Notes: generated by a model not told the origin, from the sequence alone. Positions 49,740 through 59,480 are shown, counted from the first letter of the stretch. The stretch: 64,000 nt of DNA from CAWBAT01 sp046331665 (GCA_046331665.1 JAXLQK010000014.1:1-64000); one strand, 5' to 3'. Numbers and translations are program-made.

Positions 49740-50834
49740 ATGAATTCTTTTACTGTCAACTGCGAGGGCCGAACCTATCCGATCCACGTCGGACTCGGGA
49801 TCCTGCCGCGTACTGGGAAGATTTTGAAAGGTTTGGGTCTATCGGCGAGACTCATTGTGATTTCCCACCCGCAAATCTTCAAGGCCTATGGGCATGCCCT
49901 GAACCGCTCCCTGGACAGCGCCGGATTTGAGGTTTCGGTGGTGTCCATTCCTGCCGGCGAAAAAACCAAATCTTTGGCCACCGTGGAAAAAGTCTATTAC
50001 CGTTTGCTCAAACTTCGTCCGGACCGGCAGAGTACGCTCGTGGCTTTTGGTGGAGGCGTGGTGGGCGATCTGACCGGGTTTGTCGCGGCCACCTATTTGC
50101 GCGGAATTGGTTGTGTTCAGATCCCGACCACTTTCCTGGCCCAAATCGACAGCGCTATTGGCGGAAAGACCGGAGTCAACCTCATTGGAGGGAAAAATCT
50201 GGTGGGCGCCTTCCATCAGCCGAAGGCCGTTATCGCGGACCCATTATTGCTCCTCTCACTCCCTCCCCGGGAATTTCATTCCGGGCTTTATGAAGCCATC
50301 AAATATGGAATCATCCGCAGTCGCACATTGTTTGACTTGATCCATTGCAAACATTCCCTTCTCCCTGGTCGGGACAAAACCAGTCTCGAACGCATCGTGG
50401 CGGAATGTGCAGGAATCAAAGCAGAGGTGGTCTCGGCCGACGAGCGGGAATCCGGCCTGCGCATGATCTTGAATTTCGGGCATACCATTGGACACGCCAT
50501 CGAAGCAGCCACCCAGTATCGGCAATTCACCCACGGCGAAGCGATTGCTCATGGCATGATCATGGCCACCCAGCTCTCCGAAGCCCTCGGCAAGATCCAG
50601 CTGGAGGAGTCGCGGGAAGTCATTGAGGGAATTCGCCAGCTCTGGCCCCTGCCTCCGCTTCGTTCTCTTCAACCGAGTTCCATCTTTCGTTACCTGTTGT
50701 CGGACAAGAAGATCATCGAGAATCGTCTTCGGTTTGTCCTTCCTCGTCGTGTCGGTAGGGTCGATATCGTTTCGGATGTGCCGCGCTCAGCCGTTCAATC
50801 CGTGCTTCACAGCTACCTCCATGCTCGGTCCTAA
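49740..50834 (+). CDS. aroB: 3-dehydroquinate synthase
   Basis: Second enzyme of the shikimate pathway, DAHP to 3-dehydroquinate, NAD and metal dependent. 364 residues. LVAFGGGVVGDLTGFVAATYLRG, PTTFLAQIDSAIGGKTGVN and LNFGHTIGHAIEAAT (metal His) are all present. The stop overlaps the start of the UbiE/MenG gene by 14 bases, so the two are translated from one message. Confidence 0.97.
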   Translation: MNSFTVNCEGRTYPIHVGLGILPRTGKILKGLGLSARLIVISHPQIFKAYGHALNRSLDSAGFEVSVVSIPAGEKTKSLATVEKVYYRLLKLRPDRQSTLVAFGGGVVGDLTGFVAATYLRGIGCVQIPTTFLAQIDSAIGGKTGVNLIGGKNLVGAFHQPKAVIADPLLLLSLPPREFHSGLYEAIKYGIIRSRTLFDLIHCKHSLLPGRDKTSLERIVAECAGIKAEVVSADERESGLRMILNFGHTIGHAIEAATQYRQFTHGEAIAHGMIMATQLSEALGKIQLEESREVIEGIRQLWPLPPLRSLQPSSIFRYLLSDKKIIENRLRFVLPRRVGRVDIVSDVPRSAVQSVLHSYLHARS

Positions 50835-51537
50835 AGCCACCGAAATTCGCCAAATGTTCACGGCGATTGCGCCTCGCTATGACTTTCTCAATCACTTACT
50901 CTCCCTAAACATCGACCGAATGTGGCGGCGCAAGGCGGTTCAGAAGCTTGGAAACGCATTCAAAGATGAAACTGCACTCTGCCTAGATCTTTGCTGCGGG
51001 ACCGGGGATCTCTCTTTTGCCATGAAGACGCGTGGCTCGGCCCGGGTGATCGGATCGGATTTCAGCCACTCCATGCTGCTGCTCCATCAACGCAAAGTCC
51101 GGCAGCAAAGCCTGCAAGCCGGGATTCTTCTGGTGGAAGCGGATGCCTTGTCCCTTCCTTTCCGTTCGAATTCTTTTGCAGCCTTGGCCATCGCTTTCGG
51201 CCTGAGAAACCTCGAAAGCGTCAACCACGGACTGGCAGAGATGTACCGGGTGCTGAAACCGGGAGGCAGACTGGTGGTGTTGGAGTTTTCACGGGTCACC
51301 ATCCCTTTACTCGAGCGGCTCTTTCAATTTTATTTTCTTCAAATTCTCCCGAGAATCGGCGCCTTGTTCTCAAAACATCCATTTGCTTATTCCTACCTGC
51401 CAGACTCCGTATTGAAATTTCCCGACCAGGAACAGCTCAAATCGCTGTTCCTCCAAAATGGATTTAAAAATGTCTCTTATGAGAACCTAAGTGTGGGTAT
51501 TGCGGCGATTCATTATGGCGAGAAACCCGGAAACTGA
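50821..51537 (+). CDS. UbiE/MenG-type demethylmenaquinone (or ubiquinone) C-methyltransferase
   Basis: A 238-residue SAM methyltransferase. MFTAIAPRYDFLNHLLSLNIDRMWRRK is the family start; LDLCCGTGDL is the SAM loop, and AIAFGLRNLESVNHGLAEMYRVLKPGGRLVVLEFS follows. It makes the last methylation in menaquinone or ubiquinone synthesis in the cytoplasm. The frame is open to 50623, but the ATG at 50821 gives the family length and overlaps aroB. Quinone type cannot be told from sequence; Acidobacteriota usually make menaquinone. Confidence 0.94.
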   Translation: MLGPKATEIRQMFTAIAPRYDFLNHLLSLNIDRMWRRKAVQKLGNAFKDETALCLDLCCGTGDLSFAMKTRGSARVIGSDFSHSMLLLHQRKVRQQSLQAGILLVEADALSLPFRSNSFAALAIAFGLRNLESVNHGLAEMYRVLKPGGRLVVLEFSRVTIPLLERLFQFYFLQILPRIGALFSKHPFAYSYLPDSVLKFPDQEQLKSLFLQNGFKNVSYENLSVGIAAIHYGEKPGN

Positions 51538-51963
51538 GTGGCGACCTAAATGTTCCGGCTATCGGACAATGCCTGTGTGGCTGTAGCCGGGACCGCTGGT
51601 CCCGGCTACAGCTTTGCTACGACCCACCCCTTCCGCCGTGCGGCGGATTCCCCTCCGGCGGAGGGGAATTACTGAACATCGCTCGGCTCAGCGAAACACG
51701 TTTGGGGGTAGCTGCGATCGCCTATCTTAGTCGGGGAATCGCGAGATTTCTTTGGAGACGGGACGCCCTCGTCCCGTCGTGAAGAAGCGCCGCGAGGGCG
51801 CGGCGTCTCCAGAGGTTTGAGGGGATTTTCTATTCCCCTACGACGAAGGGGTAGGGGTGGGTTTCAAACCAATTCGCCGCGAGGGCGCGGCGTCTCCAAA
51901 CCGCTCCTTCCAACAATCTCATCCTTGAACCCTGGTCGTTGAGCCATGATTGTTTAATTCCAA
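51538..51963. repeat. Cluster of palindromic repeats
   Basis: No gene. Palindromes: a 14-base stem CTGTAGCCGGGACC/GGTCCCGGCTACAG (51581-51611, loop of three), CCGCCG/CGGCGG (51633-51646), a ten-base stem ATTCCCCTCC/GGAGGGGAAT (51647-51669), and GACGGGAC/GTCCCGTC (51757-51778). The 24-base unit CGCCGCGAGGGCGCGGCGTC(TCCA) occurs twice, at 51788 and 51875. The first stem could end the aroB-ubiE message, but no T run follows it. These look like dispersed REP-type repeats. Confidence 0.75.
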
Positions 51964-52518
51964 TTATTTCCACACTTGGGCGGATTTGTCCCACCGGTAA
52001 ACCTTGAAGCGGCTGGCAATGTTAAAGCTGATGGCCGATGCGTCCCCCTGATCGTTTTCCAGGTAAATCGTCCCGATCCCTCCATTAATCTTTCCCAAGT
52101 TATTGAAGATGACGCGATCATTGTTAAAGGTGATCGGGTCGCTCACGGGACTGCTTGGGTCCGAAGGCGGCCCCATCAAATCGCTTCCCCCAAAATGGAC
52201 GTGGGGCGGAAGCCGATAATTGCCCAGTCTCCGCTCATTGCCATCAAGGGTTCCGTTTTGATTCTTATCTTCAAAACATTCATAGGAAGCGCTGCCCGAA
52301 TTGAATTGCACCACCACCCATTGTCTTCCGGAGATCGCGGTATACCGGGCGATCTCCAGGTTTGAGGATAACCACTGGGTTTCTGAATCCAGCTGGTACA
52401 CCTGCAGATATCTTGCAAATTTAGGCACACTCATCATAGCAAGCACCAGAAGCACCGTGAGTGCCACCAGAATCTCGAGCAAGGAGAATCCAAAATCCTT
52501 TGCGGCTGGCTTTGCCAT
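51964..52518 (-). CDS. Pseudopilin, GspH/FimT type
   Basis: A 184-residue prepilin: short charged leader, then cleavage site GFSLLEILVALTVLLVLAMMSVPKF. After processing the hydrophobic helix anchors it in the inner membrane or pilus. The rest is a soluble domain with SGRQWVVVQFNSGSASYECFEDKN. Divergent from the other three pilus genes. Type II secretion or type IV pilus; the neighbours favour a minor pilin. Confidence 0.88.
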   Translation of the reverse strand: MAKPAAKDFGFSLLEILVALTVLLVLAMMSVPKFARYLQVYQLDSETQWLSSNLEIARYTAISGRQWVVVQFNSGSASYECFEDKNQNGTLDGNERRLGNYRLPPHVHFGGSDLMGPPSDPSSPVSDPITFNNDRVIFNNLGKINGGIGTIYLENDQGDASAISFNIASRFKVYRWDKSAQVWK

Positions 52519-52621
52519 CTTGGGCCGACAAAAATTAGATTTGACTCTTTGAGCTTTTGGCCTATTATACAGGCATTCTCTCTTCCGTCATCACTTTCTT
52601 AATCCTAAAAGGTCCACGGCG

Positions 52622-53164
52622 ATGATGCCTGTTCATTCAATGGCATTCCCGGGTAATTCTCTTTCTGGAAATAGTGCCAGATTCCGCACACCAATCAACA
52701 GGCGGACTCGATGTCGAACCGCATTCTCGGGCTTTACCCTCTTGGAATTAATGATTGCCTCCGCCATCGTTACGATCGGATTGCTGTCATTACTCTCTCT
52801 GATGTTATTCGCCATGAAAATGCGCTTCGACTCTCAGCTCAGCTCTACGGCCTTGAGGCTCTCTCAGCAAATGATCGAAGGGTTAAAAACACGGGCTTTC
52901 GACGACCCAATCCTGATCGGGCCCGGAAACGCGTTGGGCAGTAAAGGGACCATTGACTTCAACAGCCCTCAAGACCCGCTCGCAACTTTCACCCAATCCC
53001 TGACGTTGAACAAGATGCTCCATACCGCCTGCACCTTTGAGACTCGATGGAATATCTCTTTTACAGGAGGGAAAAAGATTCTCACCGTGGCAACCCGTAA
53101 ATTGGACAGTCCAAGTGCCTCTTTTTCACCGGTCAATTTGAGGATCATTCTTCCTTCCGAATAA
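52622..53164 (+). CDS. Type IV minor pilin, PilV-like
   Basis: A 180-residue prepilin with a long, basic leader, then GFTLLELMIASAIVTIGLLSLLSLMLF. The leader of about 37 residues is unusually long and a later start is possible. The following soluble domain is small. First of three genes in a row on the plus strand (PilV/PilW/PilX-type order). Confidence 0.82.
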   Translation: MMPVHSMAFPGNSLSGNSARFRTPINRRTRCRTAFSGFTLLELMIASAIVTIGLLSLLSLMLFAMKMRFDSQLSSTALRLSQQMIEGLKTRAFDDPILIGPGNALGSKGTIDFNSPQDPLATFTQSLTLNKMLHTACTFETRWNISFTGGKKILTVATRKLDSPSASFSPVNLRIILPSE

Positions 53165-53230
53165 GACGCAACCGGGGCACTTTTCCGCGATTCCCAACCA
53201 GTCAGGGATTTCGCCTGGGGGAAAAAACTC

Positions 53231-53872
53231 ATGGACCACGACCGTATGCCACAAATCCCGGGATTTTCACTGCTTGAACTCCTGATCGTCCTGGCAATTT
53301 TCGGGGTGATTCTGGGAATGGTGTTTTCCTCATTCAGTCGAGGGCAGGAAACCGGGGAGATCGCCGAGCAGGAAGGGGCCATGAGAGCCAATTTGGAAGA
53401 TATTCTTGCACTCATGGAGGGTGAGCTCCGGACGGCCGGCTTCCCACCCGAGAGTTATTTCGATTCGGAGTATCTCAGAAATCCGGGGGCTCCCAGGAAT
53501 CTGGTGAGTCCGGGATTCCTCTCTGTCAGTTCCCGTTCCATGGAATTTGAGGGGGATATCAATCTGAATGGCAAGGTCGACTATGTTCGCTATGCGCTTG
53601 GAGGCACCGCGCCACCCTTTACGCTAAACCGATGGGGTGGCGAGGTTCATGCCGACGGGAGCTTGCCTGGGGGTTCGTCGCAGAAGTTGTCGGAACAGGT
53701 CGAGGATCTGGAATTCCGGTATTTTGACCGTTCGGGGAATCCCACCGGCATTCCTCAGGATATCGCCAGTGTTGAAATTCAGCTTACCTTGCGAACTAGA
53801 AAACGGGACCCGATTTCTAAAATTTTTCACACCCTCCAACAAGTTACGCGGATACATCCGCCGAATTTGTGA
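53231..53872 (+). CDS. Type IV minor pilin, PilW-like
   Basis: A 213-residue prepilin: GFSLLELLIVLAIFGVILGMVF helix after a nine-residue leader, then a soluble domain with LEDILALMEGELRTAGFPPESYF, as in PilW. Starts 67 bases after the PilV-like gene. Its stop overlaps the start of the PilX-like gene (GTGA, 53869-53872), so these two are coupled. Confidence 0.84.
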   Translation: MDHDRMPQIPGFSLLELLIVLAIFGVILGMVFSSFSRGQETGEIAEQEGAMRANLEDILALMEGELRTAGFPPESYFDSEYLRNPGAPRNLVSPGFLSVSSRSMEFEGDINLNGKVDYVRYALGGTAPPFTLNRWGGEVHADGSLPGGSSQKLSEQVEDLEFRYFDRSGNPTGIPQDIASVEIQLTLRTRKRDPISKIFHTLQQVTRIHPPNL

Positions 53873-55194
53873 AGAATGCCATGACAATCCGGTGCTTTCC
53901 GAGAAAAGCCTTGGCGACCCGTGCAGAGCACCAACGCGGCGTGGCTCTTGTCGCTGTCCTTCTGGCTTTGACCATGCTCACTCTGATTGCCATGGGCATG
54001 ACCTTTGTCAGCTCCACTGAAGTCCTGATCAACGACAACAACGCCAAGCGGCTGGCCCAGCTTTATGCGGCGGATTCGGCCTGCGAAGAAGCTCGGCTCA
54101 GAATTCGTCAATTTCTCTCGCTGGGCCAGCTCTCCCTGACGGACCTCACACACACGGTCTATCTTGTTTCTCAACTTTCCATCAATCCCGTTTCCGGCGA
54201 TGCGACCACCAACCCATTCTTTGACGAGCACCTGGAATTGACTCAATCCAACTCGGTGGTCCTTTCGGACCTGGGCGCTCTCCCCTTTTCCTGGGTCAAG
54301 GTGTGGCCGAAGACTGAGACCCGCTCGGCTTATTCACTTGACGATTTGACGCAAACGGACGATCCCGTTTATTTCGGCTACAGCAAAATCCTGCCCCCGG
54401 CCAAGGCTACACAATTTGTGTATAGCGGCAGTCGCAGGATCGATCACACCGGTTCCCCCGTATTTCTCCTGACCGCCCTGGCCAAAGATCATCAGGGATT
54501 TCGACAATCGGTCACCATCGATATCGCCCGGATACCCTGTCCGCCTCTGCAAGCGGCGTTCTTCGCCAACAGCCCTATTCAAGTGTTGGGCCCCACCGTG
54601 TCCGTCGATGGCAACGATCAGGGGACCATGACCGGCAGCAGTCTGAATGGACTCGAATCGCAGGGAGACATCACGGGAGATCCATCTCAAATCCGCGGCT
54701 CGCCGCTTGCCCTTCGGTCGTTCTCGGGCTATTCGTATGACACGGCCAGCCTCCTCAAAGCCTTTCGCCCTCCCCTCTCCCGCGACATCGAGCACCTGGG
54801 GCTGAGTATCAGCCGGGACGCCAACGGTCAGCTTGTCGCAACCGGCATCACGCTCGGCTCTCCTACGGGAAATGGCGACCTCACCCAGGTTGTCTATGCT
54901 GGGGCTCCGCTTACACTCTCCAACTCGAGCGGGCAAGGAATCCTGATCGTTAACGGGGACCTTAACCTTGACGGTGAATTGAACTATCAGGGGCTGATCC
55001 TGGTGAACGGCCGCGTCCGGATGACAGGCACGGGAACTGGAATTCACATCTCAGGAGCCGTGCTGGCCATTGCCGCATCAGGAACTTTACCCTCAACCCT
55101 TGATGGAATCGTCAACTTGCTTTTTGATTCTTTTCTCATTCAGAAGCAATTTGATACTCTTCCCTATTCCCGCATTGCCTATAAAGAGAACTAA
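53869..55194 (+). CDS. PilX-like pilus assembly protein, large
   Basis: A 441-residue protein. N-terminus RGVALVAVLLALTMLTLIAMGMTFVSSTEV is the PilX-type signal and helix, followed by a big soluble domain with a repeated-strand, right-handed-looking C-terminal part (GILIVNGDLNLDGELNYQGLILVNGRV). Start is GTG at 53869 by overlap; an ATG at 53881 is possible. Typical PilX proteins are shorter; the extra C-terminal domain may be surface-exposed. Confidence 0.82.
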   Translation: MKNAMTIRCFPRKALATRAEHQRGVALVAVLLALTMLTLIAMGMTFVSSTEVLINDNNAKRLAQLYAADSACEEARLRIRQFLSLGQLSLTDLTHTVYLVSQLSINPVSGDATTNPFFDEHLELTQSNSVVLSDLGALPFSWVKVWPKTETRSAYSLDDLTQTDDPVYFGYSKILPPAKATQFVYSGSRRIDHTGSPVFLLTALAKDHQGFRQSVTIDIARIPCPPLQAAFFANSPIQVLGPTVSVDGNDQGTMTGSSLNGLESQGDITGDPSQIRGSPLALRSFSGYSYDTASLLKAFRPPLSRDIEHLGLSISRDANGQLVATGITLGSPTGNGDLTQVVYAGAPLTLSNSSGQGILIVNGDLNLDGELNYQGLILVNGRVRMTGTGTGIHISGAVLAIAASGTLPSTLDGIVNLLFDSFLIQKQFDTLPYSRIAYKEN

Positions 55195-55394
55195 ATTTAA
55201 CGCCCCCAACTTTTCGTGGAAAACAGAATCTTTACTGCGCACCGTAGGATCGCATTTCTACGACCGTTAAGCTAGAATCGGGCAAGCTACCGTGAGTTCT
55301 TTAAGGCGCCGTTTTGCGGGCGCAAGAAACGAATTCGACTCCGGCAGTCGCCTGCTAAACTGCTACACATCGCGGTTAAAGCTCATGGTGAAAA

Positions 55395-55994
55395 ATGCGG
55401 TCCGATAACCTCTACTCGCTACCCGAAGACTTGCCCATGCCTGAAGACGATGGCGCCTGTGATCACCTTCATCAGGCAAGGCTCCCTTCGCTACACTTGA
55501 AGGCTACTTCGGGACACACCGTTGATTTGTCCACAGAGGGCTGCCCTTGGCTCGTCGTTTATTGCTATCCACGGACCGGCCGTCCCGATGAAGAACCTCC
55601 CGGCGGGCTTGTGGCCTGGAATGCCATCCCAGGGGCCCGTGGCTGCACGCCGCAGTCCTGTGCCTATCGCGACCACTTCGCCGAGCTGGGCAGCCTGGGA
55701 GCCACTATCTATGGCCTGAGTACCCAAGACAGTGAATACCAACAGGAAGTTGTCCAGCGGCTTGGTTTACCTTTTCCTCTGCTAAGCGATGCGCACCTCG
55801 ACTTTGCGCGGGCCCTAAGTCTGCCAACTTTTATATTTGCAGGTAGGGTGCTCATCAAGCGACTCACAATCATCGCCCGTGCGGGACGGATCGAAAAAGT
55901 GCGGTATCCAGTCTTCCCTTCCGACTCGGATGCGGAAAAGGTGATTACGTGGTTAAACTCCAATTCGAAAGGTCCCTCTAAAACGATGCCGTGA
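55395..55994 (+). CDS. Peroxiredoxin (BCP/PrxQ-type, AhpC/TSA family)
   Basis: A 199-residue thioredoxin-fold protein. The conserved segment is IPGARGCTPQSCAYRDHFAEL, with the peroxidatic Cys and a second Cys five residues on, as in PrxQ. LGLPFPLLSDAHLDFARALSLPTF follows. It reduces peroxides. N-terminus of about 30 residues is not conserved. A standalone gene. Confidence 0.84.
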   Translation: MRSDNLYSLPEDLPMPEDDGACDHLHQARLPSLHLKATSGHTVDLSTEGCPWLVVYCYPRTGRPDEEPPGGLVAWNAIPGARGCTPQSCAYRDHFAELGSLGATIYGLSTQDSEYQQEVVQRLGLPFPLLSDAHLDFARALSLPTFIFAGRVLIKRLTIIARAGRIEKVRYPVFPSDSDAEKVITWLNSNSKGPSKTMP

Positions 55995-56126
55995 AAGTGG
56001 CTGCTTCGTTTTCGCTGGCACTGAATCGATTAGGCCATTAATCTAAATGCTTCCACCCATGGATAAATCTGGCAAGGGAACCAGGGCTTTCCTGGTCCCG
56101 CCTTCCAGTCACGACTGAAAGGAGTT

Positions 56127-56345
56127 ATGATAGTGCACCAGAAACCAAATCTCGCGAGCCTAGCTCTAATTTTCGTGATCGGAATCAGCAGCCTGATCCA
56201 CTTTTCGCAGAATTTGTTTCACATTGCCCAAAATGTGAGGCTGGTTGACGTTGTTGGCCTCTCGGGTGGTGGGGCGGCCTGCGGGGCGGCCCTGTTTGGA
56301 GTTATCTATACCCGGGTGGCAGGAAAACAAGCTGATCATCAATGA
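56127..56345 (+). CDS. Small two-helix membrane protein
   Basis: A 72-residue protein with two hydrophobic stretches (NLASLALIFVIGISSLIHF and VVGLSGGGAACGAALFGVIYTRVAG). AAAGGAG lies two bases before the ATG, and a GTG at 56133 would have better spacing. Function unknown. Confidence 0.55.
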   Translation: MIVHQKPNLASLALIFVIGISSLIHFSQNLFHIAQNVRLVDVVGLSGGGAACGAALFGVIYTRVAGKQADHQ

Positions 56346-56510
56346 GCACGATACAAACCCGATATTACTATGCCAGCATGAGGGGCATTTTACTCAAAGT
56401 GTGGATACTCCGATTCATTTATGAAGTAGGAGTCTTTCCAGCTGCCATCATGGCATCCTCAAAGTGGGGAAAATGCCTTAAACTAACGGCAATTTGCCGC
56501 CTTCCGATAA

Positions 56511-58194
56511 GGTTTCTGCAAGCCCAGACATTTCGTTCTCCTTTTTCTTCTATTCTCCGCCTGCCGACAAAGCCCTTCGTATGATGTCGTCATCCGCCAC
56601 GGCACGCTCTACGACGGCAGTGGCAATGCGCCGCGTGTGTCGGATATTGGGATCAAGGGCGACACCCTCGCAGAGATTGGCGACCTGGGAAGGCCAAGCA
56701 GGAAAGCAGGGAGATCGATGCCCAGGGCTTGCCGTTGCCCCTGGCTTCATCAACATGCTCAGTTGGGCTAACGATTCCCTTATCGTCGACGGTCGCTCGC
56801 AAAGTGACATCAGGCAGGGCGTGACGCTCGAAGTGATGGGGGAAGGCGAATTCATGGGACCGCTCAATGAGCGGATGTGAAATAGAGAATCTGGTCAATC
56901 TGACATCAAGTATCCCATCGAATGGACGACTCTCGACGAATATCTGCGTTACCTTACTTCATCGAGGTGTATCCCCCAATGTCGCTTCTTTTTGTCGGGG
57001 CTACAACGATTCGGCGCCATGAGATTGGCGGCGCCGGATCGCGCACCCACTGCTGAAGAAATGGCCTGGATGAAAGCGTTGGTGCGCCAAGCTATGGAAG
57101 AAGGCGCCGTCGGGATTGGATCTTCGCTGATTTACGCACCGGCATTCTATGCTAGGACGGAAGAGCTTATCGAGTTGTGCCGGGTTGCGGCAGAATACCA
57201 TGGTATATACATTTCGCACATTCGCAGCGAGGGGAACGCGCTTCTTGAAGCTGTAGACGAATTAGTCCGCATCGCCACAGAGACCGGAATCGCAGCCGAG
57301 ATCTATCACTTCAAGGCCGCCGGAAAAGCCAACTGGCCGAAAATGGATGAGGCCATTGCGAAGGTAAATGCCGCGCGAACTTCGGGACTTCGCGTTACGG
57401 CTGACATGTACGTTTACCCGGCGGGTGCCACCGGGCTGGATGCGGCGATGCCCCCTTGGGTGCAGGAAGGCGGGCTGGAGCAGTGGCGAAAACGGCTTCA
57501 GGACCCGGTCATCCGCCGGCGCGTCGTGCACGAGATGAAAACGCCAACCAATAAATGGGAAAGCCTTTATCTGGCGGCAGGTTCGCCCCAAAACGTATTG
57601 CTGTTGAGTTTCAAGAACGATTCCTTGAAAAAATATACCGGGAAGACGCTCGAAGAGGTCTCTCGAATCGTGGGAAAGTCCCCGGAAGAAACCGCCATGG
57701 ACCTCGTCATTGAGGACGACAGCCGGGTGGGCACGGCCTACTTCATCGCTTCCGAGGATAACCTCCGCAAGCTGGTGGTACTCCCCTGGGTCAGCTTCGG
57801 GTCCGATGAGGAATCTTCGTCCCCCGAAGGCGTGTTCACCAAATATCAGCAGCACCCAAGAGCCTATGGCAATTTTGCCCGAGTACTGGCGAAATATGTC
57901 CGGGAAGAGAAGCTCCTGACTCTCGAATCGGCCATTCGGAAACTCTCCGCTCTGCCCGCCGAAAACCTCGGACTTGCACGGCGTGGCCACCTGGCAGCCG
58001 GATATTACGCGGACCTGGCTATTTTCGATCCCCAAAAAATTCAAGACCATGCCACCTTCGACAAGCCCAGGCAGTATGCAACCGGTATGATCCATGTCTT
58101 CGTCAATGGAGTTCAAGTGTTAAGAGACGGCGAACATACCGGGGCGAAGCCCGGTCAGGTTGTGCGCGGCCCTGGATGGAAAGGCGAGCGATAG
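56511..58194 (+). pseudogene. N-acyl-D-amino-acid deacylase (D-aminoacylase) lipoprotein, broken in its first 500 bases
   Basis: Amidohydrolase of about 560 codons. A lipoprotein signal (LLFLLFSAC) comes first, then YDVVIRHGTLYDGSGN, LAVAPGFINMLSWANDSLIVDGRSQSDIRQGVTLEVMGEG. From 56992 one frame is intact to TAG 58192: VGIGSSLIYAPAFYA, IYISHIRSEGNALLEAVDEL, FKAAGKANWPKM, GATGLDAAMPPWVQEGG, FGSDEESSSPEGVFTKY, GHLAAGYYADLAIFDP. It removes the acyl group from D-amino acids. Breaks near 56690, 56990 and elsewhere, plus an in-frame TGA at 56878; the start codon is not identifiable. Confidence 0.85.
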
Positions 58195-58195
58195 G

Positions 58196-58570
58196 AACTT
58201 GGCGGTGAAACGGGCACGCGCGACCGTCGGTGCTCTGTGCACGCTGGCTTGAACGCGCGCGGAGCATGATGGAGGGCCGGTCCGCCAGCAATCTCATTGT
58301 AAATGGAGGGCCGATCCGCCAGCCGGCGGAACGAGGCCATTGCCGCCGCAGGCGGCACTATTTCAAAGGATCGGGAAAAATCTAGGGTTTTCCTCATAAG
58401 GCATTGCCGTGCGGCGGAGTCCGCCAGCAATCCTCTTCTAATTGGAGGGCCGAGTTCCACGAGGCCGTTGCCGCCATAGGCGGCACTATTTGTTCGATCA
58501 GAGAAAGCTCAATGTTATTACTAACAGGGGTTCGCCGGACGGCGTCACGGACTCCGCCCTTCAGCAAGCA
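58196..58570. repeat. REP-like palindromic array, left of the RAYT gene
   Basis: Several copies of a unit containing GGAGGGCCGAGTTCCACGAG or GGAGGGCCGATCCGCC, then GCCGTTGCCGCCGCAGGCGG with short GCCG/CGGC hairpins. The same units recur at 59128-59480 on the other side of the transposase gene. Confidence 0.75.
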
Positions 58571-58578
58571 ACTATCAA

Positions 58579-59052
58579 ATGTCTAATTTCCCTACACGCA
58601 GACACCCCTCTCATCCCACTCCCCTGTACCGGTCGGATCAGTCCACAGTCATTTTTGTAACCGTCTGCGTTGCGGGAGGCAGACAGATCCTTTGCAATCC
58701 AGGAACGCATGCCTTTCTCACGAAGAGTTGGCTTAAGGCAAATTCGTGGAAGGTTGGACAGTATGTCGTGATGCCCGAGCATGTTCATTTCTTTTGCGCT
58801 CCATATGACCGGCACTTTAGCTTGAAACGTTGGATGTCATATTGGAAGAACGATTCCACCAGGAATTGGCCAAGCCGCGATGAAAAGCCTATTTGGCAAG
58901 CAGACTACTGGGATACTCAGCTGCGAACTGCAGAGAGCTACGTCACAAAATGTGAGTACATTCGTTTCAACCCAGTAAGACGAGGTTTGGTGGAGAAACC
59001 AGAAGACTGGCGATTCCAAGGAATTTTGGGAATCCTTCCTTGGTTGGAATAG
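58579..59052 (+). CDS. REP-associated tyrosine transposase (RAYT, Y1 family)
   Basis: A 157-residue HUH nuclease. HUH pair H68/H70 in VVMPEHVHFF; Tyr in the YVTKCEYIRFNPVRRGLVEKP region (Y121 or Y127), the typical RAYT ending. RAYTs cut and join REP palindromes. Arrays of palindromic units lie on both sides of this gene within 600 bases, which fits a RAYT/REP pair. The sequence is intact, unlike the relic at 44.2 kb. Confidence 0.9.
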   Translation: MSNFPTRRHPSHPTPLYRSDQSTVIFVTVCVAGGRQILCNPGTHAFLTKSWLKANSWKVGQYVVMPEHVHFFCAPYDRHFSLKRWMSYWKNDSTRNWPSRDEKPIWQADYWDTQLRTAESYVTKCEYIRFNPVRRGLVEKPEDWRFQGILGILPWLE

Positions 59053-59127
59053 CATAGTGGCCGGCTCTTGTTTATCACGATGGCAGTAACAAATAAGCAT
59101 ACGCCGTTTCAGAGATGTCTTCGGCTT

Positions 59128-59480
59128 TCGACAGACGGCTTTGCCGTACGGCGTCGTCCGCCGAACGGCGGACTCCGCCCTCCAGCAATCCCATTGTAAA
59201 TGGAGGGCCGAGTTCCACGAGGCCGTTGCCGCCGCAGGCGGCATTATTCCTTTAATTAGAGCAAGATCAACGCTATTACTTTTACGGCTTTGCCGTAGGG
59301 CGTCGCGGAGCTCCGCCCTCCAGCAATCCCATTGCAGATGGTGGGCCGAGTTCCACGAGGCCGTTGCCGTCGCAGGCGGCATTATTCCTTTAATTAGCGC
59401 AAGATCAACGCTATTACTTTTACGGCGTTGCCGTACGGCGTCGTCCGCCGAACGGCGGACTCCGCCCTCCACCAATCCCC
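59128..59480. repeat. REP-like palindromic array, right of the RAYT gene
   Basis: Two and a half direct copies beginning ACGGCTTTGCCGTACGGCG at 59135, 59284 and 59422 (periods of 149 and 138 bases). Each has a GCCGCCGCAGGCGGCATTATT unit and the phrase TTAGAGCAAGATCAACGC. Not a CRISPR: the unit is long and there are no short spacers. Confidence 0.8.

Noticed and set aside
42851..56880. TGA recoding or selenocysteine as an explanation for in-frame TGA
   Set aside because: Intact genes in the window stop at TGA (tpx, ubiE-type, M16) and Trp is encoded by TGG; no SECIS-like hairpin was apparent by eye after either TGA.
58837..59475. A 212-residue minus-strand frame with internal repeats (SADDAVRQ, SVDLALIKGIMPP)
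   Set aside because: It is a translation of the palindromic repeat array and overlaps the RAYT gene on the other strand; no family resemblance.
59135..59480. CRISPR array
   Set aside because: Repeats of about 140 bases in direct order, unequal spacing, no short unique spacers and no cas gene.
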